Positions 48,068 to 57,004 of a stretch of DNA of 64,000 nt are shown in pieces (the stretch's first letter is position 1; every line of letters begins with the position of its first letter). A program made the position numbers and the translations under genes. The stretch lies in NCBI RefSeq assembly GCF_004745075.1, contig NZ_RHFH01000002.1, positions 248,001-312,000 of the forward strand, read 5' to 3'. The stretch is from Brevibacterium sp. S111. GTDB lineage: Bacteria; Actinomycetota; Actinomycetes; Actinomycetales; Brevibacteriaceae. Below the pieces are notes generated by a model, which saw only the letters and a program-made list of their open reading frames with translations, did no database searches and was not told where the DNA came from.

Positions 48068-49450
48068 TTGTCCACTTCATTTCGCACCGTTTCCCTCGTG
48101 CTCGGGCGTCGGTCGCTGACCTCGCCGACTTCCGTGCTCGTGGCAGCAGCCTTCTTCGCCTGCGCCACACTGTTCCTCACGGTGGCGGCGGGTGCCTGGA
48201 TGTTCTTCCAGATCCCACCGAACCCGGACCCCGCCGAAGCGGGATTCGACATCATGTACAAGACCCTGGCCGCGTTGGCCACGGCACTGCTGATCATCCC
48301 CGCAGCGACTTTGGCCTCGGCTTCGGCCACCCTGTCGGCCCGCCGCCAGGACGAACGTCTGTCGACGATGTCGCTGCTCGGAGCCGAACGCAGACAGATC
48401 ACGGCACTTGCCGTGGCCGAACCTCTCATTCCCGCCCTGGTCGGGATCGTTCTCGGCGTGGTCGGCTACCTGGGCCTGGCGCTGCCGGTCAGCTTCATCC
48501 ACTTCATGGGCCGGCCCATCGGGTACGCGAACATGCTCATGCCGGCCTGGCTCGTCCTCACAGTGGTGGCCGGACTCGTCCTCGTCTGTGCGGGTTCGGC
48601 GCTCATCGGGCTGCGGAAGGTCGCGGTCTCCCCGCTGGGTGTGCGGACGAAGAGCCTGGACCGGAAGTTCCCCGTGGGCCGGGTCGTGGTCACGGTGCTG
48701 GCAATCTGTCTGCTGCCGGTCGTGTACGCACTGACCCAGAGCGGCGGCCTCGGCGTGGGAGTCATTCTGGCCGCAGTGGTCGGCTTCTTCGCGCTCGGTC
48801 TCATCGTCGTCGACCTCGTCGGCGGACTCCTCGTCCGCTGGTTCGCTCACCTCAGCGGCAACCGCGCGGCCACCCCTGAACGTCTCATCGCCGCCCGTCT
48901 CGTCTCCGACGAACCGAAGAGGTTCTGGCGTCGGGTTTCGGGACTGGCGATGGCCGCCTTCACCGCGGCCGTGTGCGGGTCCGGCGTGGCCCTCATGCAG
49001 CTCGGACTCGACACCGCCGATGACCCGCAGTCAGGGATGAGAGAGAGCGATATCCACCTCTTCCACGACCTCTTCACCGGAGTGCTGCTCGTCATGGGCA
49101 TCGCGATCGTGCTCATCGCCGTCTCGGCGGTGATCAACCAGGTCGCCGACATCCACGACAGGGCCGACACCTTCTCCGACCTCTTCGCCGCAGGCGTCGA
49201 CCCCCAGCTCATCCACCGCGCACTCGTGCGGGCCGTCATGGCACCGGCGATCTGGGTGTCGCTGCTGGCCGGAGGGCTCGGTCTGCTGCTCGTACTGCCC
49301 CTGGCCGGGGCGGCGCTCGTATTCAAACCGGTCACATTCCTCACGATCCTGCTGACCGTCGTCGTCGGCATCGTCATCATCCGTGCCGGACTGCAGCTGA
49401 CGAAGCCGATCCTGCACTCCGTGGCCACGGCCGGGCGGGCTCGGGACTGA
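48068..49450 (+). CDS. FtsX-domain ABC permease 2
   Basis: Second permease of the same exporter, 460 residues. The segment SARRQDERLSTMSLLGAERRQITALAVAEP aligns almost word for word with permease 1, as do the VGIVLGVVGYLGLALPVSFIHFMGRPIGY region and ISPLGVRT-like loop (VSPLGVRTKSLDRKFP), indicating a tandem duplication. The TTG start has GAGAGGAG at correct spacing, 11 bp after permease 1; the frame is open much further upstream, but that part is out of phase with the real genes. A heterodimeric membrane domain is likely. Confidence 0.87.
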   Translation: MSTSFRTVSLVLGRRSLTSPTSVLVAAAFFACATLFLTVAAGAWMFFQIPPNPDPAEAGFDIMYKTLAALATALLIIPAATLASASATLSARRQDERLSTMSLLGAERRQITALAVAEPLIPALVGIVLGVVGYLGLALPVSFIHFMGRPIGYANMLMPAWLVLTVVAGLVLVCAGSALIGLRKVAVSPLGVRTKSLDRKFPVGRVVVTVLAICLLPVVYALTQSGGLGVGVILAAVVGFFALGLIVVDLVGGLLVRWFAHLSGNRAATPERLIAARLVSDEPKRFWRRVSGLAMAAFTAAVCGSGVALMQLGLDTADDPQSGMRESDIHLFHDLFTGVLLVMGIAIVLIAVSAVINQVADIHDRADTFSDLFAAGVDPQLIHRALVRAVMAPAIWVSLLAGGLGLLLVLPLAGAALVFKPVTFLTILLTVVVGIVIIRAGLQLTKPILHSVATAGRARD

Positions 49451-49463
49451 GAAGTCCGCACCG

Positions 49464-49506
49464 TCACCGAGGCGGCTCGCCGGGTCACGGTGGGCCGCCT
49501 CGGTGA
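49464..49506 (+). terminator. Terminator-like hairpin after the ABC operon
   Basis: 13-bp perfect arms (49464-49476 and 49494-49506; TCACCGAGGCGGC) with a 17-base loop, 13 bp after the permease 2 stop. The stem again uses the CCGAGGCGG motif. Confidence 0.78.
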
Positions 49507-49650
49507 GGGTGTCCGTCGGAGCCGGCGGACACGATCATGTCCGTGCCGGGACCTACGATGGTCGGTGTCCGGTCGCAGCGGTGGCCGGGTACAGTTGGAG
49601 CGCACCACATGGGGTGGGCGAAGACGAGGCTGTGAGGAAGAGGAACACGA

Positions 49651-50988
49651 TTGAGCAACGACCAGGGCTATGACGGTCTGAGGACCCCGCCGCAGGACGT
49701 CGAGGCCGAGCAGAGTGTGCTCGGTGCGATGCTTCTGTCGAAGGACGCCATCGCCGACTGCGTCGAGACGATGAAGGGCGACGACTTCTACAAGCCCGCT
49801 CACGAAACCATCTACGAGGCGGTCCTCGACCTCTACTCCCGCGGCGAACCCGCGGACTCGGTGACAGTGGCGAACTACCTGACGAAGACCGGCGACCTCG
49901 CCCGCGTCGGCGGTGCCGCCTATCTGCACACTCTCATCTCTTCGGTTCCGACCGCGGCCAACGCCGGCTACTATGCCGCGATCGTCAGCGAACAGGCCGT
50001 GCTGCGCCGCCTCGTGGAGGCCGGCACCCGCATTGTGCAGATGGGCTATGACGCCGAAGGCGACACCGACGACGTCGTGAACTCCGCGCAGGCGGAGATC
50101 TACAAGGTCACCGAACGTCATACCACCGAGGACTACGTCATCCTCTCCGACATCCTCGGCGAGGTGGCTCAGGAGATCGAGCGCAACGGCAACACCGACG
50201 GGCAGACCGCGGGCGTGCCCACGGGCTTCGTCGAATTCGACAACCTCACCAACGGTCTGCACCCGGGCACGATGATCGTCATCGCCGCCCGCCCCGGTGT
50301 CGGCAAATCGACGTTGGCGCTCGACTTCATCCGCTCTTCCGCGATCCACAACGATCAGGCCGCTGTGTTCTTCTCACTCGAGATGGGCAAGAACGAACTC
50401 GTCATGCGTCTGCTCTCCGCAGAGTCGGAGATTCCGCTGCAGAACCTGCGTCGTGGCGAGCTCAGCCCACACGACTGGACGACCTTGGCCGCGACCGAAG
50501 CCCGCATCAACAGTGCCCCGCTGTTCGTCGACGATTCGCCGAACATGGCGCTGACCGAGATCCGCGCGAAATGCCGCCGCCTCAAACAGCAGCACGATCT
50601 CAAGATGGTCTGTGTCGACTACCTGCAGCTGATGTCCTCGGGCAAGCGCGTCGAATCCCGTCAGCAGGAGGTCTCGGAGTTCTCCCGGTCGCTGAAGCTG
50701 TTGGCCAAGGAGCTCGAGGTACCCGTCATCGCGCTGTCTCAGCTCAACCGCGGCAGCGAACAGCGCACCGATAAGCGGCCGATGATCTCGGACCTGCGTG
50801 AGTCCGGTTCGATCGAGCAGGATGCGGACCTCGTGCTGCTCATCCACCGTGAGGACATGTACGACAAGGAACACGAACGTGCCGGTGAGGCCGACATCAT
50901 CGTCGCCAAGCACCGTGCCGGTCCGACGATGGACATCCCTGTGGCGTTCCAGGGCGCGAAGTCCCGGTTCGTCAACATGCCGCAGTGA
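49651..50988 (+). CDS. dnaB: Replicative DNA helicase DnaB
   Basis: Hexameric helicase that unwinds DNA at the fork. The N-terminal domain starts PPQDVEAEQSVLGAMLLSKDA; the RecA-like domain has Walker A ARPGVGKSTLALDF, KMVCVDYLQLMSSGK as Walker B, SLEMGKNELVMRLLSAE, and ALSQLNRGSEQR with DLRESGSIEQDAD at the end. 445 residues without an intein, which many actinobacterial DnaB proteins carry. The TTG start has GAGGAAGAGGA upstream. The likely loader, DciA, is encoded near the origin. Confidence 0.97.
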   Translation: MSNDQGYDGLRTPPQDVEAEQSVLGAMLLSKDAIADCVETMKGDDFYKPAHETIYEAVLDLYSRGEPADSVTVANYLTKTGDLARVGGAAYLHTLISSVPTAANAGYYAAIVSEQAVLRRLVEAGTRIVQMGYDAEGDTDDVVNSAQAEIYKVTERHTTEDYVILSDILGEVAQEIERNGNTDGQTAGVPTGFVEFDNLTNGLHPGTMIVIAARPGVGKSTLALDFIRSSAIHNDQAAVFFSLEMGKNELVMRLLSAESEIPLQNLRRGELSPHDWTTLAATEARINSAPLFVDDSPNMALTEIRAKCRRLKQQHDLKMVCVDYLQLMSSGKRVESRQQEVSEFSRSLKLLAKELEVPVIALSQLNRGSEQRTDKRPMISDLRESGSIEQDADLVLLIHREDMYDKEHERAGEADIIVAKHRAGPTMDIPVAFQGAKSRFVNMPQ

Positions 50989-51034
50989 TGAGCAGTGCCC
51001 GGATGGGCAGCGCCGGAAGGAAAGGAATGGCGGC

Positions 51035-51694
51035 GTGAGGGACCGACGTCGGAATCGGGGCAGCCGGAACCCCCTGAGCATCGTCATCGTCGGCGCCGTC
51101 TTCCTCATCGGCACCGGAGTGGTCTTTGCGATCGGCTACCTGATTCCGTCCGCGCAGCTGCTGACCATCGTCCTCGGGGTCCTCGTCTTCGTCGGAGTCA
51201 CTTTGGCGATGCGCATGATCATGGGCAGCGCATGGGCGTATTGGTACACCGGTCCGGTCGTCGCAATCGCCCTCATCGGCACGGTGATGCTCGCCGAGGA
51301 TGTGGCCCTGTCACAGTCGGGCGAAGTCACCGAGGTGGTCGTCGTTGACCACAAGGTCGAGGTGAAGACCCGGCACGACTCGAGTTCGTCCCGGTCTCGG
51401 AAGGCCTACACGCACACCTACACCCTCGAGCGCACCGACGGCAGTCCGGTCGCCGAGCCGCTCATCTACCGCGGCAAGGACGGCTTCGATGATTTCGACG
51501 AGGGCGATACGATCACGGTCCTCATCGACCCCGAGGGGACGGCACCGACCAAACCGGTCGACGACGTCGACTTGGGCAGCGATATCGGCGTCATCGTCAC
51601 CGGACTGGTCGCCTCGGGGATCGTGTTCTTCATCTGCGGAATCGTCGTGCTGCTGAGATGGACGCGCTCGCCATCGCCGCAGATCGTCCGCTGA
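51035..51694 (+). CDS. Membrane protein, DUF3592-like
   Basis: 219-residue protein with three hydrophobic segments at the N-terminus (PLSIVIVGAVFLIGTGVVFAIG; LLTIVLGVLVFVGVTLAM; YWYTGPVVAIALIGTVMLAED). A soluble beta-rich region follows (VTEVVVVDHKVEVKTR; YTHTYTLERTDG; FDEGDTITVLIDPEG), and a final helix (IGVIVTGLVASGIVFFICGIVVLL). The middle part resembles DUF3592-type domains; function unknown. The GTG start at 51035 has GGAAGG upstream. It starts 46 bp after dnaB and may be co-transcribed. Confidence 0.7.
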   Translation: MRDRRRNRGSRNPLSIVIVGAVFLIGTGVVFAIGYLIPSAQLLTIVLGVLVFVGVTLAMRMIMGSAWAYWYTGPVVAIALIGTVMLAEDVALSQSGEVTEVVVVDHKVEVKTRHDSSSSRSRKAYTHTYTLERTDGSPVAEPLIYRGKDGFDDFDEGDTITVLIDPEGTAPTKPVDDVDLGSDIGVIVTGLVASGIVFFICGIVVLLRWTRSPSPQIVR

Positions 51695-51718
51695 GGACAC
51701 GGCACGAGGTGATCGTCT

Positions 51719-52657
51719 GTGCCTACTATGGCAGGCATGGACACCACCCCCAATGACCTGCTCGTGCTGCTGGCCGTCTCCCGCACGGCGAAATTCACGA
51801 CAGCGGCACACCACCTGGGGCTGACCCATTCAACGGTCTCCCGACGCATCGCGGCGTTGGAGAAATCCCTCGGCGGCCGTGTCCTGGCCCGCGCCGACAG
51901 CGGATGGGAGCTCACGGAGCTCGGAGAGCGGGCCGTGGTCGTCGCCGAGCAGATGGAGGCGGCAGTGCACAGCCTCGGCGAACAGGGACAGGTGCCGGAT
52001 CCGGTGGCAGGAGTGGTGCGGATGACCGCCACCGACGGCTTCAGCGCCTACGTGGCCTCTCCCGCGGTGGCCAGGCTCCGACGCCGACATCCGGGTCTGA
52101 GCGTTGAGATCGTCACCGTCACTCGCCAAGCCCTGCAGCAGAGGTCGGGGCTCGACATCGAAGTCGTCGTCGGCGAACCGCGCGTGCACCGGGCGGAGGC
52201 GGTGAAGCTCGGCGACTACGAACTCGGACTGTACGCCGCACGCGACTATCTGGCCGCCCACAGCACTCCCACCTCGGTGGACGAACTGAGCGAACACCGA
52301 CTCGTCTACTTCGTCGACTCCATGCTCCAGGTCGACGATCTGGACGCACCGACGCGGCTCTTCCCCTCAATGAAAGATGCCCTGACTTCGACAAACGTCT
52401 TCGTCCACGTCGAAGCCACCCGAGCGGGTGCCGGGGTCGGATTCCTGCCGTGCTTCATGGCCGATCGCCATCCGGACCTCGTGCGCCTCTTCCCCGACAC
52501 GGTGGCCGAACGTCTGCCCTACTGGATGGTGCTGCGCCCCGACTCGCTGCGCAGACCCGCCATCGCCGCGGTCGTGCAGGCCCTGCGCGACCAGACCGTC
52601 GCTCACCAAGAGGCGCTCTTGGGTCGGGGCCGAAAGACCGGTGACACGAGGGAGTGA
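51719..52657 (+). CDS. LysR-family transcriptional regulator
   Basis: DNA-binding regulator with an N-terminal winged helix-turn-helix (LLVLLAVSRTAKFTTAAHHL, then LTHSTVSRRIAALEKSLGG, LTELGERAVVVAEQME) and a C-terminal periplasmic-binding-like effector domain. Target and inducer are unknown; no divergent metabolic gene sits next to it, which is the usual clue. GTG at 51719 has GAGGTGA six bases upstream; ATG at 51737 (MDTTPNDLL) is an alternative. It ends 69 bp before the SRPBCC gene. Confidence 0.9.
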   Translation: MPTMAGMDTTPNDLLVLLAVSRTAKFTTAAHHLGLTHSTVSRRIAALEKSLGGRVLARADSGWELTELGERAVVVAEQMEAAVHSLGEQGQVPDPVAGVVRMTATDGFSAYVASPAVARLRRRHPGLSVEIVTVTRQALQQRSGLDIEVVVGEPRVHRAEAVKLGDYELGLYAARDYLAAHSTPTSVDELSEHRLVYFVDSMLQVDDLDAPTRLFPSMKDALTSTNVFVHVEATRAGAGVGFLPCFMADRHPDLVRLFPDTVAERLPYWMVLRPDSLRRPAIAAVVQALRDQTVAHQEALLGRGRKTGDTRE

Positions 52658-52726
52658 GTCCGGCTCGGGCAGGTGCACACCGGAACGACCCTCTAGGCTG
52701 GGTGGGTGACCGAGGAAGGGAATTCG

Positions 52727-53230
52727 ATGAGACGCACCATGCAGGTCAGCGGCAGCATTGTCATCCGTGCAGAGGCCGACGCCATCTGGGCGCAGGTGGC
52801 CGATCCGACGCAGATGCCCCGGTGGAGTCCGGAGAACACCGGTGCCAGCACCCGCGCGGATGCACGCCCGTTGTCGGTGGGCGAGGTATTCGAAGGCACC
52901 AACCGGCGGGGCCGCGCGAGGTGGGTGACCGAGAGTGTTGTCATCGATTCCGTGCCGGGCCGGCGGTTCGCGTTCACGGTGCGCAAGATCGGTCCCCGTT
53001 CGCCGTCTCTCGAAGGCAGCAATGCCACGTGGTCCTATGACTTCGAGGACCTCGGCGGAGCGACGCGAGTCACCGAGACCTGGAACGATGATCGCACCGG
53101 CTGGCCGGATTGGGTGGCCGCGGTCTTCGATCGTGTGGTCACGCGCGGGCAGTCCTTCTCGGACTTCCAGCGCATCAACATCTACCGCACGCTCACCGCG
53201 ATGAAGGACGAGTTCGAACAGGGAAGCTGA
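52727..53230 (+). CDS. SRPBCC-family protein (polyketide cyclase-like)
   Basis: START/Bet v1-like lipid-binding fold, 167 residues. The N-terminal strand-helix GSIVIRAEADAIWAQVADPTQMPRWSPE is the family hallmark, followed by beta strands (GEVFEGTNRRGRARWVTESV; ATWSYDFEDLGGATRVTETW) and a long C-terminal helix. Small hydrophobic ligands are bound by relatives; nothing specific can be inferred here. The ATG at 52727 with AGGAAGGG was chosen. Co-oriented with the LysR gene. Confidence 0.83.
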   Translation: MRRTMQVSGSIVIRAEADAIWAQVADPTQMPRWSPENTGASTRADARPLSVGEVFEGTNRRGRARWVTESVVIDSVPGRRFAFTVRKIGPRSPSLEGSNATWSYDFEDLGGATRVTETWNDDRTGWPDWVAAVFDRVVTRGQSFSDFQRINIYRTLTAMKDEFEQGS

Positions 53231-53314
53231 TCGGTCCCGCGCAGCACCGAGGTCCTGCCCGCAGACGGCGACTGGGAATGGGTGGAACGCATCCTGCCGT
53301 CGTCGCCCGGCGAA

Positions 53315-53635
53315 TCACTGGTTCTGCGGCGGGAGGGCGGAGACGAGCGGATGGTCCTTGTCGATCACGCCCATGCCGGCAGCCCCGCCCGGGGAGCCGA
53401 TGTCGTCGAAGAACTCGACATTGGCCTTGTAGTAGCTCGACCACTCCTCGGGCACGTCATCTTCGTAGAAGATCGCCTCCACCGGGCAGACCGGCTCACA
53501 GGCTCCGCAGTCGATGCATTCGTCCGGATGGATATAGAGCATCCGTTCGCCTTCGTAGATGCAGTCCACCGGGCACTCATCCACACAGGCACGGTCCTTC
53601 ACGTCCACACAGGGTTGAGCGATCACATATGTCAT
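53315..53635 (-). CDS. fdxA: 7Fe ferredoxin
   Basis: Electron carrier with one [3Fe-4S] and one [4Fe-4S] cluster. The 106-residue protein begins MTYVIAQPCVDVKDRACVDE; the cysteines Cys9, Cys17, CPVDC and CIDCGACEPVCP make up both clusters, and the C-terminal extension with WSSYYKANVEFF is characteristic of actinobacterial FdxA. The ATG at 53635 was chosen because the family starts there. Convergent with the SRPBCC gene. Partner enzymes could be cytochromes P450 or oxidoreductases elsewhere. Confidence 0.95.
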   Translation of the reverse strand: MTYVIAQPCVDVKDRACVDECPVDCIYEGERMLYIHPDECIDCGACEPVCPVEAIFYEDDVPEEWSSYYKANVEFFDDIGSPGGAAGMGVIDKDHPLVSALPPQNQ

Positions 53636-53716
53636 ACTGGCCACGTTAGGCCCTGCGACTGAACTTCGGCTCAATGCGAAGCGTGCTCTGCCCAGGCGGA
53701 GTTGCTCTGGTTCTCG

Positions 53717-54352
53717 TCAGCGGTTCGTCGGTTCCAGCAGCTCCAGACCAGCCAGATCCCGGCGCAGGGACTGTGCGTCGGTGAAGACGAGACCGATGAA
53801 TCCGAGCTTCCGTGCGGCTTCGATGTTCGACGGCAGGTCATCGACGAAGACGGTCCGGCTCGGGTCGAGGTCGAACCGCTCGGTGAGCACGTGGAAGATC
53901 GCCGGATCGGGTTTGATGAGCTTTTCGCGCCCGGAGACGACGACGTCTTCGAGCTCATTGATGGCCGGTGCCGCTGCAGGGGCATGGTGGAAGGTCTCGG
54001 CCGCCCAGTTCGAGAGGCCGAGCAGTCTGGTCCCTGAGTCCTTGAGCTCGGCGACGACCTCGGCCATGCCCTCGACCGGACCGGTCAGGGACTTCTCGAA
54101 GCGCTCGTAGTAGAGGGAGATGATCTCGCCGTGGCGAGGGTCCGTCGCAGCGGCCCGCGCGACGATCTCGGCGACCGGAACGCCGGCGTCGGAGGCGGAG
54201 TTGAGGGCGGAGAAATCCGCTTCGGCGGCGAAGTCGCGCCATTCTTCGGCGCTCATCCGGTCAGCGAGCGGACCCGACTGGTCCCATCCGATGAGGACGT
54301 TGCCGAGATCGAAGACCACGGTCGTCGGAATGGAGGAGTCGGGCTGAGACAT
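53717..54352 (-). CDS. HAD-superfamily phosphatase (YihX-like)
   Basis: Haloacid dehalogenase-like hydrolase, 211 residues. Motif I is TVVFDLGNVLIGWD (nucleophile Asp; the DLGNV variant occurs in E. coli YihX, a sugar-phosphate phosphatase), motif II LLGLSNWAAETF, motif III Lys in GREKLIKPDPAIF, and motif IV TVFVDDLPSNIEAA. The cap is a small helical type. Substrate unknown. ATG at 54352. It is not obviously in an operon; the 7Fe ferredoxin gene downstream is 81 bp away. Confidence 0.88.
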   Translation of the reverse strand: MSQPDSSIPTTVVFDLGNVLIGWDQSGPLADRMSAEEWRDFAAEADFSALNSASDAGVPVAEIVARAAATDPRHGEIISLYYERFEKSLTGPVEGMAEVVAELKDSGTRLLGLSNWAAETFHHAPAAAPAINELEDVVVSGREKLIKPDPAIFHVLTERFDLDPSRTVFVDDLPSNIEAARKLGFIGLVFTDAQSLRRDLAGLELLEPTNR

Positions 54353-54507
54353 GAGGGCACCACCTGTGTGATCGGATTCGCTGAGTCACAACCCACGCTA
54401 CCGGGTGCGGTGAGTCTCGGTACCGAAGACGGCGGTGAGGCTGCTTCCGGAGGCCGGGGATGAACCGGCAGGAGGGGCCTCGGCGGGTGGCCGGGCGACT
54501 ACATCAG

Positions 54508-54696
54508 TCATCGGCTGCGACCGTGCTCCCGGCTGCGCATGATCGCCAGAATCAGGGCGATGACGAGGAAGATCAGCGAGAGTCCCCAGAAGAGGACGGC
54601 GAAGTTTGTCAGCGGCGGAATATGCGCCGCGACGTGGCACGCGGTGACGAGGAGCAGCAGGGCGATGATCCAGCTCAGCCGACGTCCTCTTCTCAT
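54508..54696 (-). CDS. Small two-helix membrane protein
   Basis: A 62-residue protein with two hydrophobic helices (LSWIIALLLLVTACHVAAH and FAVLFWGLSLIFLVIALILAIM) and a basic end (RSREHGRSR). The first helix contains an LVTAC lipobox-like sequence, but no mature soluble part follows, so it is more likely a plain membrane protein. The second of two adjacent ATGs has GGAGG at usable distance. An in-frame extension to 54891 has no recognisable features and crosses a repeat region. Function unknown. Confidence 0.6.
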   Translation of the reverse strand: MRRGRRLSWIIALLLLVTACHVAAHIPPLTNFAVLFWGLSLIFLVIALILAIMRSREHGRSR

Positions 54697-54849
54697 CATG
54701 CCTCCGCCCCCGTCGTGTGTCTGAGCACTCCTGTGATCGTTGCCACGACTGTAGAAGTCGCAACAGTTATATGTCAACGTTCCTTGGCCTATGGTGGGCG
54801 CTGGACCGACGGCGCAGCAGCTGAGAGCTCGGTTCCGCACGGACAGACC

Positions 54850-54900
54850 ATGAATTGCACGGACCGGATATGAAGAGCGCGGACCGGGCATGAATAGAGC
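54850..54900. repeat. 20-bp imperfect tandem repeat
   Basis: Two complete 20-bp units (54850-54869, 54870-54889) sharing ATGAA and CGGACCGG, plus a partial third (from 54890). It abuts the left arm of the terminator hairpin. Confidence 0.65.
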
Positions 54901-54937
54901 GAAGCACCGAGGCAGCTGACTGCTTCGGTGCTTCGCT
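54898..54937 (-). terminator. Strong hairpin after the cold-shock gene
   Basis: 18-bp arms (54898-54915 and 54920-54937) with one G-U pair and a CTGA loop; the arm begins AGCGAAGCACCGAGGCAG. Downstream of the cold-shock gene on the minus strand. Confidence 0.8.
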
Positions 54938-55069
54938 GGTGGAAACCATCCGACCGCGACTGGTGACCGATGAGACGATCACGACGGTGCCGAAAGCGGA
55001 GGGTCTCCGATGAATCTCAGAAGTCTCGAGAGAGACCTGTGATGTCTCTGATGAGACTCACAGTGAGTC

Positions 55070-55273
55070 TCAGAGGCCGCGGACGCGAGTCGCCTGCAGG
55101 CCCTTGGAACCCATCTCAGAGTCGAACTCGACGTTCTGACCCTCGGTGAGCTCACGGTAGCCGGAGGCTTCGATCGCGGAGAAGTGGGTGAACACGTCAG
55201 CCGAACCGTCGTCAGGCTGGATGAATCCGAAACCCTTTTCCGCGTTGAACCATTTCACGGTACCTGTTGCCAT
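55070..55273 (-). CDS. Cold-shock protein (CspA family)
   Basis: A 67-residue OB-fold nucleic-acid chaperone. RNP1 is KGFGFI in [20 protein letters not shown] and RNP2 is DVFTHFSAI; the C-terminus ends GPQ-like ([13 protein letters not shown]). ATG at 55273, with AAGGAT upstream in an A+T-rich leader (AAAAATAAGGATACAAAGATT); an in-frame extension to 55354 has no similarity. The upstream spacer is long, as expected for csp genes with regulated 5' leaders. Confidence 0.96.
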   Translation of the reverse strand: MATGTVKWFNAEKGFGFIQPDDGSADVFTHFSAIEASGYRELTEGQNVEFDSEMGSKGLQATRVRGL

Positions 55274-55820
55274 AATCTTTGTATCCTTATTTTTAGCTGA
55301 TGACCGCTGGTGCGGTCGTGATGGTCGGACCCGTGACCGGGTCCGGCTGTTCACACCTGCAGAGCCTGGAGCTGATCGACAGTGCCGAGCAGCCGTTGGT
55401 CTGATGGTGTGACTTCTCGTTGGACGAACCGAGTGTCGTACGCGGATCCAACGAAAAACTGTGGTGAAACCGAAGCTCCGGAATTCGTGCTGATGTGAAA
55501 AATCCTTGTCTCAGGCGAAGAAGCGGAAAGCTCGGTGACGATAACGCACTCGAAGGTGCTGGATTGAAGTCGAGGTACGACTGGACTGAAAAGTGAAGAG
55601 AAAGTATGAGAAGCGCGGATGGTAGACACGCGCTGATTCGGCGACTGCAGGGCGCGGAGCGAATCTACCTACGCTCGCAACGCCACACGTTCCGCACAGT
55701 GTCGTACAGGAACAAATCCATTCTAACAGAGTCTGGACGGCTTGAATGACGGATTGCACTGAGAACCTGTGTTTAGGATTGTATGCAATCTGAAACAGAG
55801 TGAAATGAAGGAGTGCAGGT
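55274..55820. other. Divergent spacer between cold-shock and LCP genes
   Basis: 547 bp without a supported gene. The part next to the cold-shock gene is its probable 5' leader and contains a GGACCCGGTCACGGGTCC-type palindrome near 55328-55345. The remainder is less G+C-rich than the surroundings and should hold both divergent promoters, which I could not assign. Confidence 0.55.
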
Positions 55821-56909
55821 TTGCCGGAGATCGGACCGCGGCGTCAGCGTCGTCTCGCCATGAAGTACCGACGCCGCCGCACCATCGTGGCCCTGATCGC
55901 GGTCATGGTCATCGCAGTTCCGGTGACGATCGTGGCGGTCGTTCACAACCTCAGTTCCAATATCAGCTCCTCGCCCCTGCGTGCCGGAGAGGAGAGTGCC
56001 GTGCCCGAGAAGCTCACGGACGAGACGAATGTGCTCATCCTCGGTTCGGACACGCGAGATCTCGACTCCGGGAACGCCGAGGACGACGGCAGCACCGGCG
56101 AGGGCATGGGTGTCGAGGACGGCGGGCACGGAGCCGCCTCTTCGGGATACGGCACGGCCGAAGGCGCTCGCAGCGATGCGATGATCCTCGCCCACATCTC
56201 GGCCGACACCTCCCGCATCGATGCTGTTCAGATCCCGCGAGACACGATCATGGACATCCCCGCCTGCACCGACACCGGCTTCGGAGCCTCGAGCGCCGTC
56301 CACGGAATGATCAATTCCGCCCTCAACTCCGGTCCCGCCTGCTCGGTCTCCGCTGCCGAAGCCCTGACCGGCGTGCGCATCGATCACTTCATCGAGGTGA
56401 ATTTCGACGGTTTCGCGACGATCGTCGATGCCCTCGGCGGGATCACCGTCGATCTCGACGAACCGCTCAAGGACTCCAAGGCCCAGCTCGACCTGCCTGC
56501 CGGTCACCAGACCATCGACGGCAGCGATGCCCTCGCGCTGGCTCGCACCCGCCATGCCGTCGGCGACGGCAGCGACATCTCCCGCATGGGCAATCAGCAG
56601 ATGGTAATGGAATCGATCATCGACCGGGCCAAGAGCGCGCAGGTCCTGTCACGTCCCGACCGCCTCTACAGCTTCCTCGACGCCGTCACCTCTTCGCTGA
56701 GCGTCGACGAAGAACTCGACTCGGTTTCGGCATTGGGTTCCTTGGCCTCGACGGTCTCCTCGGTGCCCGAGGACGCGATCACCTTCGCGATCATGCCCTG
56801 GACGAAGGCTCCTGAGGACCCCAACCGGGTCGTCATCGCCCCCGAGGCGGATGCTGTCTTCACCGCCATCGCCGAGGACGAACCGATTGTGGACCTCGCC
56901 CTGGACTGA
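55821..56909 (+). CDS. LytR-CpsA-Psr (LCP) family protein
   Basis: Extracytoplasmic phosphotransferase that ligates wall polymers such as teichoic acid or arabinogalactan to peptidoglycan. A basic N-terminus and one transmembrane helix (about residues 22-45) are followed by the LCP domain: NVLILGSDTRD, ARSDAMILAHISAD, AVQIPRDTIMDIPAC, HFIEVNFDGFATIVDALGGI and LARTRHAVGDGSDISRMGNQ. It contains the conserved Arg and Asp residues. An acidic Gly-rich loop interrupts the first motif region (GNAEDDGSTGEGMGVEDGG). TTG start with AAGGAG seven bases upstream. 362 residues. Confidence 0.92.
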   Translation: MPEIGPRRQRRLAMKYRRRRTIVALIAVMVIAVPVTIVAVVHNLSSNISSSPLRAGEESAVPEKLTDETNVLILGSDTRDLDSGNAEDDGSTGEGMGVEDGGHGAASSGYGTAEGARSDAMILAHISADTSRIDAVQIPRDTIMDIPACTDTGFGASSAVHGMINSALNSGPACSVSAAEALTGVRIDHFIEVNFDGFATIVDALGGITVDLDEPLKDSKAQLDLPAGHQTIDGSDALALARTRHAVGDGSDISRMGNQQMVMESIIDRAKSAQVLSRPDRLYSFLDAVTSSLSVDEELDSVSALGSLASTVSSVPEDAITFAIMPWTKAPEDPNRVVIAPEADAVFTAIAEDEPIVDLALD

Positions 56910-57004
56910 GTTCGTGACAATACAGAGTGCGCGGAGCATGCCGTCCAGGAGAAATGCCAACCCCGTCCAGACATCATTCATCCTCGGCTCCTAGACTGAC
57001 CCGC

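Larger units (their letters stand above)
54697..55069. other. Intergenic region: tandem repeat and terminator
   Basis: 373 bp between the small membrane protein and the cold-shock gene. It contains a 20-bp imperfect tandem repeat (54850-54900) and a strong hairpin (54898-54937). The rest, including the A+T-richer stretch around 54740-54785 that may hold the promoter of the small membrane protein gene, shows nothing further. Confidence 0.6.

Noticed and set aside
53282-53662. Open frame antisense to the 7Fe ferredoxin gene
   Set aside because: Shadow of fdxA, whose cysteine motifs are unambiguous.
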